Positions 54,401 through 64,000 of a stretch of 64,000 bases of DNA are shown here, piece after piece. How positions within the stretch are numbered: the first letter of the stretch is position 1; each line of letters starts with the position of its first letter. Origin of the DNA: Macrotis lagotis (lineage: Eukaryota > Chordata > Mammalia > Peramelemorphia > Peramelidae); contig NC_133666.1 of NCBI RefSeq assembly GCF_037893015.1, positions 563,669,468-563,733,467 of the forward strand. The letters run 5' to 3'. Made by a program: the position numbers and the translations under genes. The notes under the pieces were generated by a model, which worked only from the letters and a program-made list of their open reading frames with translations, was not told the DNA's origin and did not search any database.

Positions 54401-55690
54401 GGATGCTGAAGTAGCAATTCCTTCTCCATTGGAACTAGTCACTGGATTTGCTCTCCATGGTTAAGATGCTAGGTAATAAATAAGATTGCATTTTTCTCTT
54501 CTTCCAATGAACACATTAAATCATAAAATATTGTCTCTACACATACTATAGCTCTCATAATTCCAAATGTCTAACCAAGTTGAAGATGTAAGACTGGAAT
54601 GTGGGAGAGAAGTTAGGGTTAAGTAAGCTCTGCAGAGAGCTGCTCATTGAAAGTATGTAGACAAGATGGATAATCAAATGAAATAGTATAAAGAGGAAGG
54701 AAAAAGGGCCTAGAAGAGAGCTTATTAAGTGCTGGAGTTGTGATTTTAATTCATGTCTTTTGATTAAAAAAAACAAAGCAAAGCAAAAAACAAATCAGTA
54801 CTCTTTTAATATAGTATTTGGATTTTATTGCTGGTTCCTTTTTTCAGATTTTGTGTTCTGTGAATTTTAGGTATCTCTTGCTTTTCTGCTTTTATTTAAT
54901 ATAGTTTTGGCATGGCAAGGTGAGTAGAGAGTAGGATTCAGAGTCAGGAAGACTAAGTTCAAGTCATGCCTTTGACACATTTTAGCTTCTTCCACAATCT
55001 GGCTTTAACCTATCTTGCCAGAATAAAAACACAGCTCTAGGAGTTCTCATGGCTCTCAAATTAGCATGAAAATTCTTCCGGGAATGGAGATATAGAACAA
55101 GCTGTGCAATCAGACGTCATCAAACCCCTAGAGTTTGGTCTAAGTTTATTTAAAAGATGATGAGGTTTTTTATATAGCATATTTAGTCATCATACCTTTG
55201 CAGCCACATTATACTTGTCCAGAAGTCCTAGGCTCTGAAATGTGAAGCTGTCTTTAGTCACTTGTGGTCCCAGCATTTGACAGCTGAAGAAGACATACCA
55301 TTCCCTTAAATGTGAAGCCACATAGATGATCCCCCTTTAAGAACATTCCAATCTAATCTGCCAGGAACAGGATTGACTCATGGAAATATTCTCATTTTTA
55401 AAACAGAAGAGAGGCAAAGGAAAGTAATAAAGTATTGGTGCCCATGTCATTAGAAATGGATTTTCTATGTTGATATTTTGACAGTGCCCAGAAGACTTTT
55501 TTCCCCTAATAAAAAAATGGAAAGTCATATGGAATACATCTATTCTCTCCTTGTATGTGTCTATTGGTGTTTTTTTTAAATAACAATTGCCATTGTAAGA
55601 ATGTTTTTATATTTTTGAGAGCCTTGGATTTTTCCACAATCATTCTCATATTTCTTTTTTCATCATTATCATTATTATTCTAAATGACTC
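54401..55690. other. Intergenic DNA, mostly unassigned
   Basis: A SINE-like head lies at 54935-54990 (gattcagagtcaggaagactaagttcaagtc), followed by an L2-like aatctggctttaacctatcttgcc. Elsewhere no family was recognised. Confidence 0.4.
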
Positions 55691-55789
55691 TCCTTGGGAG
55701 GTAGTATGTGGAGCTAACACTAGTCCTGGATGTAGGAGACCTATGTCTGGCTGGATGTGTACTAGATTACTTCTTGTAATGTCACCAGA

Positions 55790-56025
55790 AGTTAAGTGAC
55801 TCAGTGGGTAGAGAGCCAGAATTAAGAGTCAAAGAAACCCGAGTTCCCATCCTGTCTCAGATATTTACTAACTGCATAACCCTGGCCAACCCATTTCAAT
55901 TCTCAGCCTCAGTTTCCTTATCTGTAAAATAAGGATAATAATAGCCCCTATCTCCCAGGGATTATGTGAAGATTAAATGAGAAAATTTATATAAAGTGAC
56001 ATAATAAATGCTAGACATTATATGT
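55790..56025 (+). mobile_element. MIR-type CORE-SINE
   Basis: Reads gactcagtgggtagagagcc...cagcctcagtttccttatctgtaaaataagg...atctcccagggattatgtgaagattaaatgag. Confidence 0.82.
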
Positions 56026-56175
56026 AACTTGAGGATTGTATGTTTAGGATATCTACCTCACAGGATAGCTTTGAGAAAAGTCTTTTGATGTTTGGCATGG
56101 TATATGTAAATAAATATAGAACAATATACATATTTGCCCTACCCCCTGAGGTCCAGGAAGCCTGGTATATCATCT

Positions 56176-56176
56176 A

Positions 56177-56226
<50 letters not shown>

Positions 56227-56345
56227 CTCCTCCTCCTCCTTACTCCTTCTATTACTGCTACTGCTACTACTACTGCTGCTGCTGCTGTTGCTTCTGCTAT
56301 TGCTGCTGCTACTACTTCTATAGTAATAATAAAATAATAATAAAC
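56176..56345. repeat. Compound triplet microsatellite (CTA)n(CTC)n(CTG)n-like
   Basis: About 16 CTA units (56176-56224), then CTC units to 56240, then a mixed run of CTA/CTG/CTT units to 56320 and AAT units to 56345. It is open in several frames on both strands, producing false Thr-, Leu- and Ser-rich reading frames. Confidence 0.96.
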
Positions 56346-56419
56346 AGTTAGCATTCAAGGTTTTCAAATTCAAAAGTCCAACACTGTTCACTACAACCCT
56401 TAACACTGAAAAGTGACCA

Positions 56420-56593
56420 TGAGGGGGCAGTTAGGTGGCACAATGAATAGAACACCAGCCCTGGAGTTAGGACAAACTGAATTCAAATCTGGCCTCAAAC
56501 ACTTAATAATTACCTAGCTGTGTGACCTTGGGCAAGCCACTTAACCCCATTGCCTTGCAAAAAAATAGAAAAAAAAGAAAAAAGAAAAAAAAA
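56420..56593 (+). mobile_element. WSINE1-like SINE with target duplication
   Basis: From gagggggcagttaggtggcac to an A-rich tail, flanked by the 12-bp repeat gaaaagtgacca at 56408-56419 and 56594-56605. Confidence 0.93.
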
Positions 56594-56613
56594 GAAAAGT
56601 GACCACACAAGAC

Positions 56614-56740
56614 CAATTTCCTCTTCTATAAAAGGAGGAAGTTGAACTGGTAATCTCTAAGGGTCCTGTGCATCTACTATTCTTTCATTATGTTATTAAT
56701 TTTTGTCCTTCAGAATTGACTTTGTCTTCAATTTGGTGCT
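56614..56740 (+). repeat. 127-bp local direct duplication, copy 1
   Basis: Nearly identical to 57729-57856. I count three substitutions and one single-base indel. It runs from caatttcctc to atttggtgct. Confidence 0.95.
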
Positions 56741-57728
56741 ACTGTTCCTTAGGAATCAATTCCTAATAGTAATATAGCTAGCAGAGACTGTAGTCTATAT
56801 AGAGTACCATGGGGAACAAAGCCAGTGAGTAACCTTGGTAACCTTACCAGACTACATTGGACCCTGGAGCTACAGAGATGTGAATTGCCATTCTCCATAC
56901 CTGTCTTGGTCACACAAGTTTCCTATATGTTATCCCTCTATCCATACACTCTAGGTATGTGCAATGAATTCTTTTTCTGAGAATGTATATATATTTGAGA
57001 ACATGTGCTCCAGTTTTGTGGGGGCAACCATATTCTGTTGTTACTTTCATTACTACACTATTTCTTAAAATGTATTTGTTCTGAACCAATGACTGTCCTC
57101 TAGAAGACAGGTAAAAATAAAGAGATTGTTGGGGACTTGTAGCTATGACTTTGAAGGAATGCAGAACTATACTGTTCCTTAAATGTAAGGTAGTTTTCTG
57201 GTGGTTCATTATATGTGTATGTTATCTTTGGTGTCACATATAAAATAAAAGGGTTATTCTAGAATCTCGATGACCTTCAAGGGTCCTTAAATCTTCAGAC
57301 ATAATAATTCAATGAACATTGTAGGTGAGACAACCTTTTATGAAGACTTTCTTGAATTTTAAGCAGGTAAATCTTTTATGAGTCCACTTCAAACCAGATT
57401 CTACTCTACTAAATACATACATTCATTGATGACAAATATTTAATGTATCTTATCTATTCTAAATTTCCATCTTTAGATGAGGCCCAGGATGCATCTTTTT
57501 TATACTAAATTCAGCTCTATAGCAAACCAAATGATTTAAAACTTCAGTGGTATATTTTTTTGGCTCACTTTAGCCATAATGCCTTATTGTTTGATTCCTG
57601 TGGAGGCTGAAATGAGTTTTCCTTTTGAAGACTGTCTAAAATGATGTTATGGTGTTATAAAAAGAACACTAATATAGAAGGAAAGAAAACACTTCCAGAT
57701 TAGCCATGAGGAAGCTGTATGTGGGTCT
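56741..57728. other. Intergenic DNA between the duplicated copies
   Basis: No repeat family or coding similarity was recognised. A 99-codon minus frame at 57209-56910 has no known counterpart. Confidence 0.4.
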
Positions 57729-57856
57729 CAATTTCCTCTTCTATAAAAGGAGGAGGTTGAACTGGTAATCTCTAAGAGTCCTGTGGATCTACTATTCTTT
57801 TCATTATGTTATTAATTTTTGTCCTTCAGAATTGACTTTGTCTTCAATTTGGTGCT
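57729..57856 (+). repeat. 127-bp local direct duplication, copy 2
   Basis: Partner of 56614-56740 at a spacing of 1115 bp, same orientation. Flanking sequences do not match on either side. Confidence 0.95.
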
Positions 57857-57879
57857 CTGCCAAATACGATAAAAAATTT

Positions 57880-57935
57880 ATTCCTGAGTTCAAATCCAGT
57901 CTCAGACAATTACTAGCTATGTGACCATGCAATAA
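57880..57935 (+). mobile_element. SINE head fragment
   Basis: Reads cctgagttcaaatccagtctcagacaattactagctatgtgacc, directly after duplication copy 2. Confidence 0.65.
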
Positions 57936-58489
57936 TTTAAAATAATTTAAAAATCTTCTCTTGTCTGACATAGATGCTTGACTTAACAGGCAGAAGGGAT
58001 GAGTGCTTTTCACATCTATAGTTAGGGAGACAGTTCAGAACTGTCTAAACTGTCTGTTTAATTCTTTGCCAACCACAAAGGAATGTTTATCTGCTTTGGT
58101 GGAGCAATTATGCCAAATTTAAGTGACCATGGCTTACTAAAATATGTCAAGATCAGGGAAGGTTTGCTAATATTAATTCTGATTGGATAAACGAACAAAT
58201 TCCCATTCCCTAGGCAAGCAGTTGGTTCTTCGAAGACCTTCAGAAAGACACTGATTTAAGGGATAGAATTCTACCCATTCTCTGAAAGTCCTATAGAATT
58301 CCGAAATTCTGTCCCTGGAGTGAGCACACATAATCAGTCTTTGAGAAGGGAACAAACTCTAGATGAGTAGGATTAGGATAATGGCTAACATTACCACCTA
58401 GTGGTTAAACTATGATCTAGTTTGTGTACTACCCATCTTGCTTGCTTCTCTTCAGGAGGAGGTGACCCTCTGTGTTATATAATGAGCAC

Positions 58490-58655
58490 ACTGTAGTATT
58501 AAAAAATCTAAGAATCTGGCTTTCAATCACCGTTCTGCTGCTAACTGGGTAACCATGGGCCAAGTCTTTCTGAATATGAGGGTTATATAAAATGACCTCT
58601 AAGGTTTCTTCCTGATCTAAAATGATGATGGGCTGATTCTGTGAGTCCAACAACA
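58490..58655 (+). mobile_element. MIR-like SINE
   Basis: Reads ctgctgctaactgggtaaccatgggccaagtc...aaaatgacctctaaggtttcttcctgatctaaaatgatg. Confidence 0.65.
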
Positions 58656-58742
58656 TAGGGATGAATTCTACTCCAATTCCATGTCAGATTTGTATGTGTA
58701 TGAAGAATTAGGAAAGAAACTGGGATCTGGTTCTAGTGCATT

Positions 58743-58744
<2 letters not shown>

Positions 58745-58790
<46 letters not shown>
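58745..58790. repeat. (GA)n microsatellite
   Basis: About 22 GA units with one GC interruption near the 3' end. Confidence 0.97.
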
Positions 58791-59395
58791 TCCTATTTTT
58801 CTCCTCATTCTCTGAACAGGTCTTGACCTCTACTTAATCTGCCCATCAGAAGAAGATGCCCATGTCCAAATGAAATTATTTCCCAGACCAGACCACAGTT
58901 CTCCTTCTGACTCCTCTGACTTTTTTTTCTTCTATGAAAATGCCAAAATTCTGTGTTGAAAGATTTCCTAATAATAGTGCTTTTCTCCAGGGGCAACTGT
59001 TGCCGCCATTCCTTCAGTATATACTGTGACTCTTTTGTAAGCCAAAGCCTGTGGGTGATGACAGAAATGTGCTGGCTTACAAATATCAACACCCAAGACC
59101 ACAGCAGGGATACACAATTCACCCGCCAGAGTGTCTGACACTCACCACAGGACAGGGCAGCAGCTGAGGAAAGCCCTGGGAGAAGCTTGGGAATTTGCCT
59201 ATGACATATTTTGGAGTAAATTCCCTTGAATGTGAAAGAAATATTGCCCTATATCATAAATCAGTCTGATGCACATTTCTTTTATTCAATTCTCCCAAGG
59301 GTGGGAAGGTCTGAGGATTCTATAAACCTTATTATGCTGAGATTTGGAAGATCATCATGTACCACAGAGGCAGTGGGAATCTTGCACTCAGCAAT
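58791..59395. other. Intergenic DNA with no recognised feature
   Basis: Overlapping frames of 105 codons (minus) and 61 codons (plus) have no similarity that I recognise. Confidence 0.4.
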
Positions 59396-59779
59396 CTGGT
59401 TTCCTTTCTCACCAATCCATCGACACCATTCTCTTCAAGCTCATCTATGATTTCCCACTTGACAAATCCATTGATTGTTTAGTTTCTCCTCAATGATCTT
59501 CTTGCAGTCTTTGACAAAGCTGATCACCTCTTTTTGAGAGTCTCTCTTAAACAAAGCTTCTGGAACACCACTTTCAGGTTTTTCATTTGCCTCTTGGACC
59601 ACTCCCTCTTCAGTAATCTTAACTGCCTCCTCTGACTTCCACTATTAATTTTGAACATATCTTCAGGACTCACTCCTTTAGCTTTCTTCCTTGGTGATCT
59701 AATCTATGCTTAATGCTTCAACTATTTCTGTACAAATATATATATATCGCCCAAATCTATCTTTCCAGCCACAACATTA

Positions 59780-59970
59780 GAGGCAGCCAGGTGGCATAGT
59801 TGAAAGAGCACTAGACCTGAATTCAGGAAGTTTAGATCCAACCTCAGACACTTACTAGTTGTGTGACTCTTGGCAAGTCACTTTATGCCTGCCTTAGTTT
59901 TCTCAAATGTAAAACTGGAATAATAGCACCTACCTCGTAGGGTTGTTGTAAAGCACCTGGCCCAGTCCCC
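59780..59970 (+). mobile_element. MIR/MAR1-type SINE nested in L2
   Basis: Reads aggcagccaggtggcatagttgaaagagcac...tagttgtgtgactcttggcaagtcac...cacctacctcgtagggttg. Confidence 0.85.
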
Positions 59971-59984
59971 AGCCCATAATTATT

Positions 59985-60190
59985 GTTGTGGTTGTTCAGT
60001 CATGTCTGACTCTTCATGACCCCATAGACCACACTGTCCATAAGGTTTTCTTGGAAAAGATACTGGAGTGGTTTGCTATTTCCTTCTCCAAAAATTAAGA
60101 CAAACAGAGGTTAGGTAACCACACAACTAGTGTTTGAGGTCACAATTGAACTCTGTGCTTTATCCACTGAGTCATCTAGCTGCTTCTCCC
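59985..60190 (-). mobile_element. MAR1-like SINE nested in L2
   Basis: Inverted tail gttcagtcatgtctgactcttcatgacccc...ttcttggaaaagatactggagtgg, and inverted head ctttatccactgagtcatctagctgcttc. Confidence 0.88.
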
Positions 60191-60509
60191 AGTATATAAT
60201 AGGCTTATTATTATTCTCTAGACTTCCCTCTCCTGAGCATCAATTCTGCATTGTCAAATGGCATTCTAATGTCATTCTAACACCTCAAAGTCAATGTATC
60301 TAAAAACTGAACCTAAAATCATTTCACCCAAACCTACTTCTTTTCCTATTTCTGTGAGAGCAACTCCTTATCTCCCTTTTTCATTTAGGCTCAAAACCTT
60401 AGAATCATCATTGACTCTTCCTTCTCCATCAACCTTCACATTTACGGGATCAATCAAACTATCATCAAACATTTATTAAGTTCCCTAAATATACCAGATA
60501 TCCCACATC

Positions 60510-60700
60510 TAGAGCTGGAAGAAGACCTCCTCCACAACTTAGTCCATTCCCTCATTTTACAGATGAGGAAATGGAGAACTAGAGATGTTGAGACTTGTCC
60601 ATGGCAATATATGAAAAATGAAGTAACTGGGATTCCAATTCAGGTCTGGTGACTCCAAATTCAGCAATCGTTCCACTTCAGACTCTACCTGTGAAATATT
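60510..60700 (+). mobile_element. THER/MIR-type SINE nested in L2
   Basis: Reads catctagagctggaagaagacc...cattttacagatgaggaaatggag...ttcaggtctggtgactccaaattcagc. Confidence 0.75.
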
Positions 60701-61474
60701 TCTGATGATCTGCTCACATCGCTACTCCCAGGCTCAGGCACTCATTATTTTTCACCGGAACTATTTAAATAGCCTCCTAACTGATCTCTCTGCCTCTAAT
60801 TTCTTTCCCCTTTGAGTCTTGCTTCCCATTACTGCCAATGCATTTGTTATAATGCTCAAGTTGGTTCACGTAACTATCCTGTTCAAAGACTTTAAATGAC
60901 TTTTTATTACCCACAGAAATAAATACAAGCTCCTTAGTTTATATTCAAATTTTTCCTCTATCTGGTGCTAGCCTACTTTTCCAGGCTGATTTCATATTAA
61001 TTTCTTTCTTAGCAATTTCTATCTAGCCAAAATGAACTACTAACTCTTCCCATTTTTTTCTTCCTGCTCTTATCTGGAAATACCTGCTGCCTGCATGCCC
61101 CACCTGCCCCATCTCTACTTATAGAAATCCCTTATTTCAAGGTCTTTAATGAAGCTTACCATGATTCCTCTGCTAGATATGATTCTTCCTTGATTTTCCT
61201 TTTTCTGCCTCTTCTTATGACCCCTTCTAGGCACTTATTACATTTTATTTATATTATAGTTATTTGTACACACATTTGAAAGAACAGTCTTCCTAAGACA
61301 TAGATTTATTATCTACTCAATAGCCTTCAATAGCTATCTATTGCTTCTATGGTAGAATATGAACCCATCTATCAGTGATATAGTGGTACTCTATAATCAT
61401 TTGTAATCCAGTTTCCTTTCCTGAATCATTCCCCCCAAGGTCATTGATAGGTTTTTTACTCAATAAATTCAGTG

Positions 61475-61715
61475 GCCTCTTGTTGTTGGTCTTTGTCAGA
61501 CTCTTCATGGCCCCCCAGGCCTTAGCACATGAATATTATCCATGGGGTTTTATTGGAAAAGATACTGGAGCAGCTTGCCATTTCCTTCTCCAGGAGTTTA
61601 AAGCAAATAGACTTGCCCAGGGGTATCATAGCTAGCAAATATCTGAGGATGAATTTGAACTCTTTTTCTTGCCTTTAGACCCTGTGTTCTACCAAGTGAG
61701 CCATCTAACTGCCTC
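61475..61715 (-). mobile_element. MAR1-like SINE
   Basis: Inverted tail (tgtcagactcttcatggcc...ttggaaaagatactggagcagcttgcc) and inverted head (ctaccaagtgagccatctaactgcc). Confidence 0.85.
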
Positions 61716-61719
61716 CAAG

Positions 61720-61825
61720 ACAGAGGTGAAGTGACACAGTTAGTAAGCATCTAATGTTATATTTGAACTCAGGTCTTCCTAACTCTAAGCCTTGCTCTTT
61801 CCTCTGAGCCATCTAACTGCCTCTT
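61720..61825 (-). mobile_element. SINE head fragment
   Basis: Reads gaagtgacacagttagtaagcatc...gaactcaggtcttcctaactc...ctgagccatctaactgcctc, inverted. Confidence 0.75.
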
Positions 61826-61887
61826 TAATGCCTCTACTTTGTTTTTACCCTTGTCTTTTCTGCAACATTTGACACAGTTAAACCTCT

Positions 61888-62312
61888 GTTATGATAAAGT
61901 CAGGGTTTTCTGTCTACCTCCCCCCCCACCCCACCGCCTCATGGAAATTAGGGTATCCTTTTCCTAAAAACTGAGGAAGCTGTCCCCAAAACTTGATCAA
62001 TTTATCAAACCTTGATAAGGCTGAAGCTATTGATGAGGTTTCCTATTCAAATAAGACAATCAAAAAGACCAGCTTACTCAAGTCATGCCTTTTAGATTGA
62101 ATGGATTTTCCACATTCTGCCCTGCTGACCAAAAGCACTTCAATATGGAGGTGAATCTGTCCAACTCTCCCACCTTCCTGCATTTCAATTACCATAACTG
62201 AATGCTGTGTCCTCATTGGGTATCCTTGGTACACTAATTCTAACCAAATAAACCTCCTTTGTTAATTAGCGGATGCTGAATGATCTATGGGTGTCTCATT
62301 TTGTTTTATATT
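61888..62312 (+). mobile_element. Possible solo LTR
   Basis: Starts TGTTATGATAAAG and ends ATTACA. An aataaa signal at about 62247-62252 is followed by a T/G-rich stretch, the layout of a retroviral LTR. No target duplication could be assigned. A C8 run lies at 61919-61928. Confidence 0.35.
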
Positions 62313-62379
62313 ACACCTAACCTACTGGAGTACCTGCCTGAGTCATGTCCAGCTCACTGTTCCCTTTCTAAAATGCCCA

Positions 62380-63300
62380 TCCTTTATTTATTTATCTTTG
62401 TATCTTTATAGATCTGGGGCAGGGGAACTTATTTTCCTGCCAAGGGTCATTTGGTTGTTTATAACATCATTTGTGAACCATACACATTTTTTAACTTAAA
62501 AATTAGCCTGCTATATTTGGTCAAGCATTTAATTAATTCAGCCCTTAAAAGCTCCTGTATTTATTAAATTTTGATTCCTGTCTGCAGTTGCTGTGGCAGT
62601 GCCAGACCAAATGACCCCTGGGATAGACCAATGGATACCTGCTTCTGATATTAGTTAGTTCATTGAGGTTTCTTTGTATTCTTCAGGTGGGACCACCAAA
62701 GGTTATTGGGATCATAGTATGAGCTTAACTGGCTTAGGTTATCATATTTCCACAGCCTATAACCCAGTTCAACAGAACTCCATGCAGCTTGAGGTATCTC
62801 CTATTTATTCTTGCTATAACCTGTGTGAACAGGTCCATTGTTTGATAGGTTTCTAGCTAACTTCTGTCTATTGTAACAAACAAGAAAAAAATGTCAGAAA
62901 GCATTAATCACTCTCAAGTTGAAGAAAACAATCTCAGGTTATTTGGAAAGATGGAAAGTGGACAACCATCTTCTTGTGATGGAATCATATAAAGAAACTC
63001 CAAGGGATGTTGTCCAAGCAATCTTAATTCGATAGTGGTGTTTGATGGCTACAGCTGTTTCAACCTGTTAGGAAATAATTCACCAATTTTACCCTCTTGA
63101 AATGTCCATGTGGCTTCCATTTAATACTTTAATAAGAACCATAAGAGTGTAGTTGATGAAAGTACTTATCTCTAAGGAAGCAAAGCCCAGGGTTCCTGCC
63201 ATCCACCCACATATGGGGCTTTAATAAGTCACAAAGTAAAGTGAAAGTAAATGAACTGCTGATACATTGGGAAACCAAGCTGAAAAAAAGAGAAAAAACA
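62380..63300. other. Unassigned DNA, part possibly an old repeat
   Basis: 62420-62640 (cctgccaagggtcatttggttg...gcagttgctgtggcagtgcc) has the look of a dispersed repeat, but I cannot name it. No gene was recognised further on. Confidence 0.35.
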
Positions 63301-63304
63301 GACT

Positions 63305-63385
63305 TGAGGAGCTGAGGGGCCCAATGGATGCACCCAGCATTGACCTTGGAGTTAGGAGGTCTGTGTTTGATGTTTCAGTTTCTTT
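63305..63385 (+). mobile_element. SINE head fragment
   Basis: Reads ctgaggggcccaatggatgcacc...ttggagttaggaggtctgtg. Confidence 0.5.
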
Positions 63386-63559
63386 GGCGCCTTGCCATTT
63401 TCAATATGGCTATAAAGAGAATACTTGACCTTTATAAAATTATAATGCAGAAAAGTGAATATGTGAATGTATACACACTGACCATGTTCAGATAGTTTTA
63501 TTTTTTCCTATCTTTGCCAAAATTTATCTTCAGTGGATGTTTTAATTTAGAGTCTTTCT

Positions 63560-63790
63560 GAGGACAATATTTTTGCAGCACTTACAACTAAGACTTTATA
63601 AATAGTATCTGATACAATCCTGGGAGGTAGGTGCTCTAATTATACCCATTTTATGGATAAATGAATCTGAGACAAACAGGGGTTAAATGACTTCCCAAAG
63701 TCACATAATGGGGAAGTACCTCAGGCTGGATTTGCTCTTAGGTATTCCTGACTTCAGGTTCATCACTCTACCCACTATAGTATCTGGCTA
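63560..63790 (+). mobile_element. MIR-type CORE-SINE 3' part
   Basis: Reads gacaatatttttgcagcac...cctgggaggtaggtgctctaattatacccattttatgg...cttcccaaagtcacataatg...catcactctacccactatag. Confidence 0.75.
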
Positions 63791-63884
63791 ACCCCTTGTT
63801 CCCTACCCACCCTCTTCCCTCCCCACCCCCTACGCCCTGCTCCCATGACTCTGGGCTTTGATAGATGAGCTCCATGACTCTTTT

Positions 63885-64000
63885 CTACTATATGTATACT
63901 ATGTATTACTTCTTTCTAGCTCCCCTTTATGTTTCATCTCCTTCCATTAAAATGTAAACTCTTGAGGAAAGGTTTGTCTTGCTTGTTTGATTTATATTCT
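63885..64000 (+). mobile_element. L2 3' tail, cut by the window end
   Basis: Reads ctcccctttatgtttcatctccttccattaaaatgtaaactcttgaggaaaggtttgtcttgc. Confidence 0.7.

Larger units (their letters stand above)
59400..61440 (+). mobile_element. L2 LINE, reverse-transcriptase region to 3' end, with nested SINEs
   Basis: At 59485-59640 the translation keeps the L2 reverse-transcriptase order: A-V-F-D-K-A-D-H-L (active form AAFDTVDHPLL), then a stretch for the SLSDRSFSV region. At 59695-59755 ttggtgatctaatc...cgcccaaatctatc is degraded GDLI...DSQIS. After two SINEs the element continues at 60200 through to the 3' UTR blocks actgatctctctgcctctaatttc, ctagcctacttttccaggctg and cctgctgcctgcatgcccc. It is frameshifted throughout. 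61300-61440 is a further L2-like scrap. Confidence 0.8.

Noticed and set aside
56040..56406. Thr-, Leu-, Ala- and Ser-rich proteins
   Set aside because: All are readings of one triplet microsatellite in different frames.
1..64000. Exons of OXR1 or ANGPT1, the human neighbours of ABRA
   Set aside because: No translated segment resembling either protein was found. Human distances also suggest they lie outside this window.

Overview
This window looks like nuclear DNA from a marsupial, probably an Australian one. The evidence is its repeats. There are many ~150-bp tRNA-derived SINEs ending in cctaaaa (WSINE1-like), longer SINEs ending in a tttgccaagaaaa...tcacaaagagtcaga tail (MAR1-like), CORE-SINEs of the MIR/THER type, SINEs whose tail matches an RTE-type LINE, L1/HAL1 remnants, and old L2 and L3/CR1 fragments. 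Composition is AT-rich, and coding sequence makes up under 2% of the window. Repeat family names are from memory of these families, not from a database search.

One protein-coding gene can be supported: ABRA (actin-binding Rho-activating protein, also called STARS), on the minus strand. It has two coding exons, 17955-17237 and 8869-8392, separated by an 8.4-kb intron. The splice sites are canonical, the frame is maintained across the junction and the predicted protein is 398 residues. A TATA-like box lies about 80 bp upstream of the ATG. ABRA is a muscle sarcomere/actin protein that promotes Rho-dependent MRTF-SRF transcription. No other exon was recognised; the remaining open reading frames lie in repeats, in microsatellites or opposite ABRA.

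Layout: 1-1165 is a decayed RTE-type LINE on the minus strand. 1290-4540 holds SINEs, a possible solo LTR, an L1 scrap and an L2 3' end. 4700-8390 is intergenic, downstream of ABRA, with a second RTE 3' end at 7631-8000. 8392-17955 is ABRA, its intron carrying SINEs. 18000-28860 is upstream intergenic DNA with SINEs, L2 and microsatellites. 28860-30420 and 44400-45655 are L1 ORF2 3' ends. 32155-35650 is an antisense HAL1-like element. 35655-36145 and 46720-47070 are L3/CR1. 38600-39980 is a cluster of RTE-tailed SINEs. 59400-61440 is an L2 with recognisable reverse-transcriptase sequence and nested SINEs.

The most notable structure is a set of short, direct-orientation local duplications 1-2 kb apart. 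One of ~400 bp flanks ABRA exon 2. One of 60 bp is inserted into an L1 tail. One of 127 bp is about 97% identical, and one is 25 bp. A pure 46-bp interstitial telomeric (TTAGGG) tract lies between the two copies of the 60-bp pair. These look like products of double-strand-break repair, which is an inference. I found no evidence for a novel multi-gene system.
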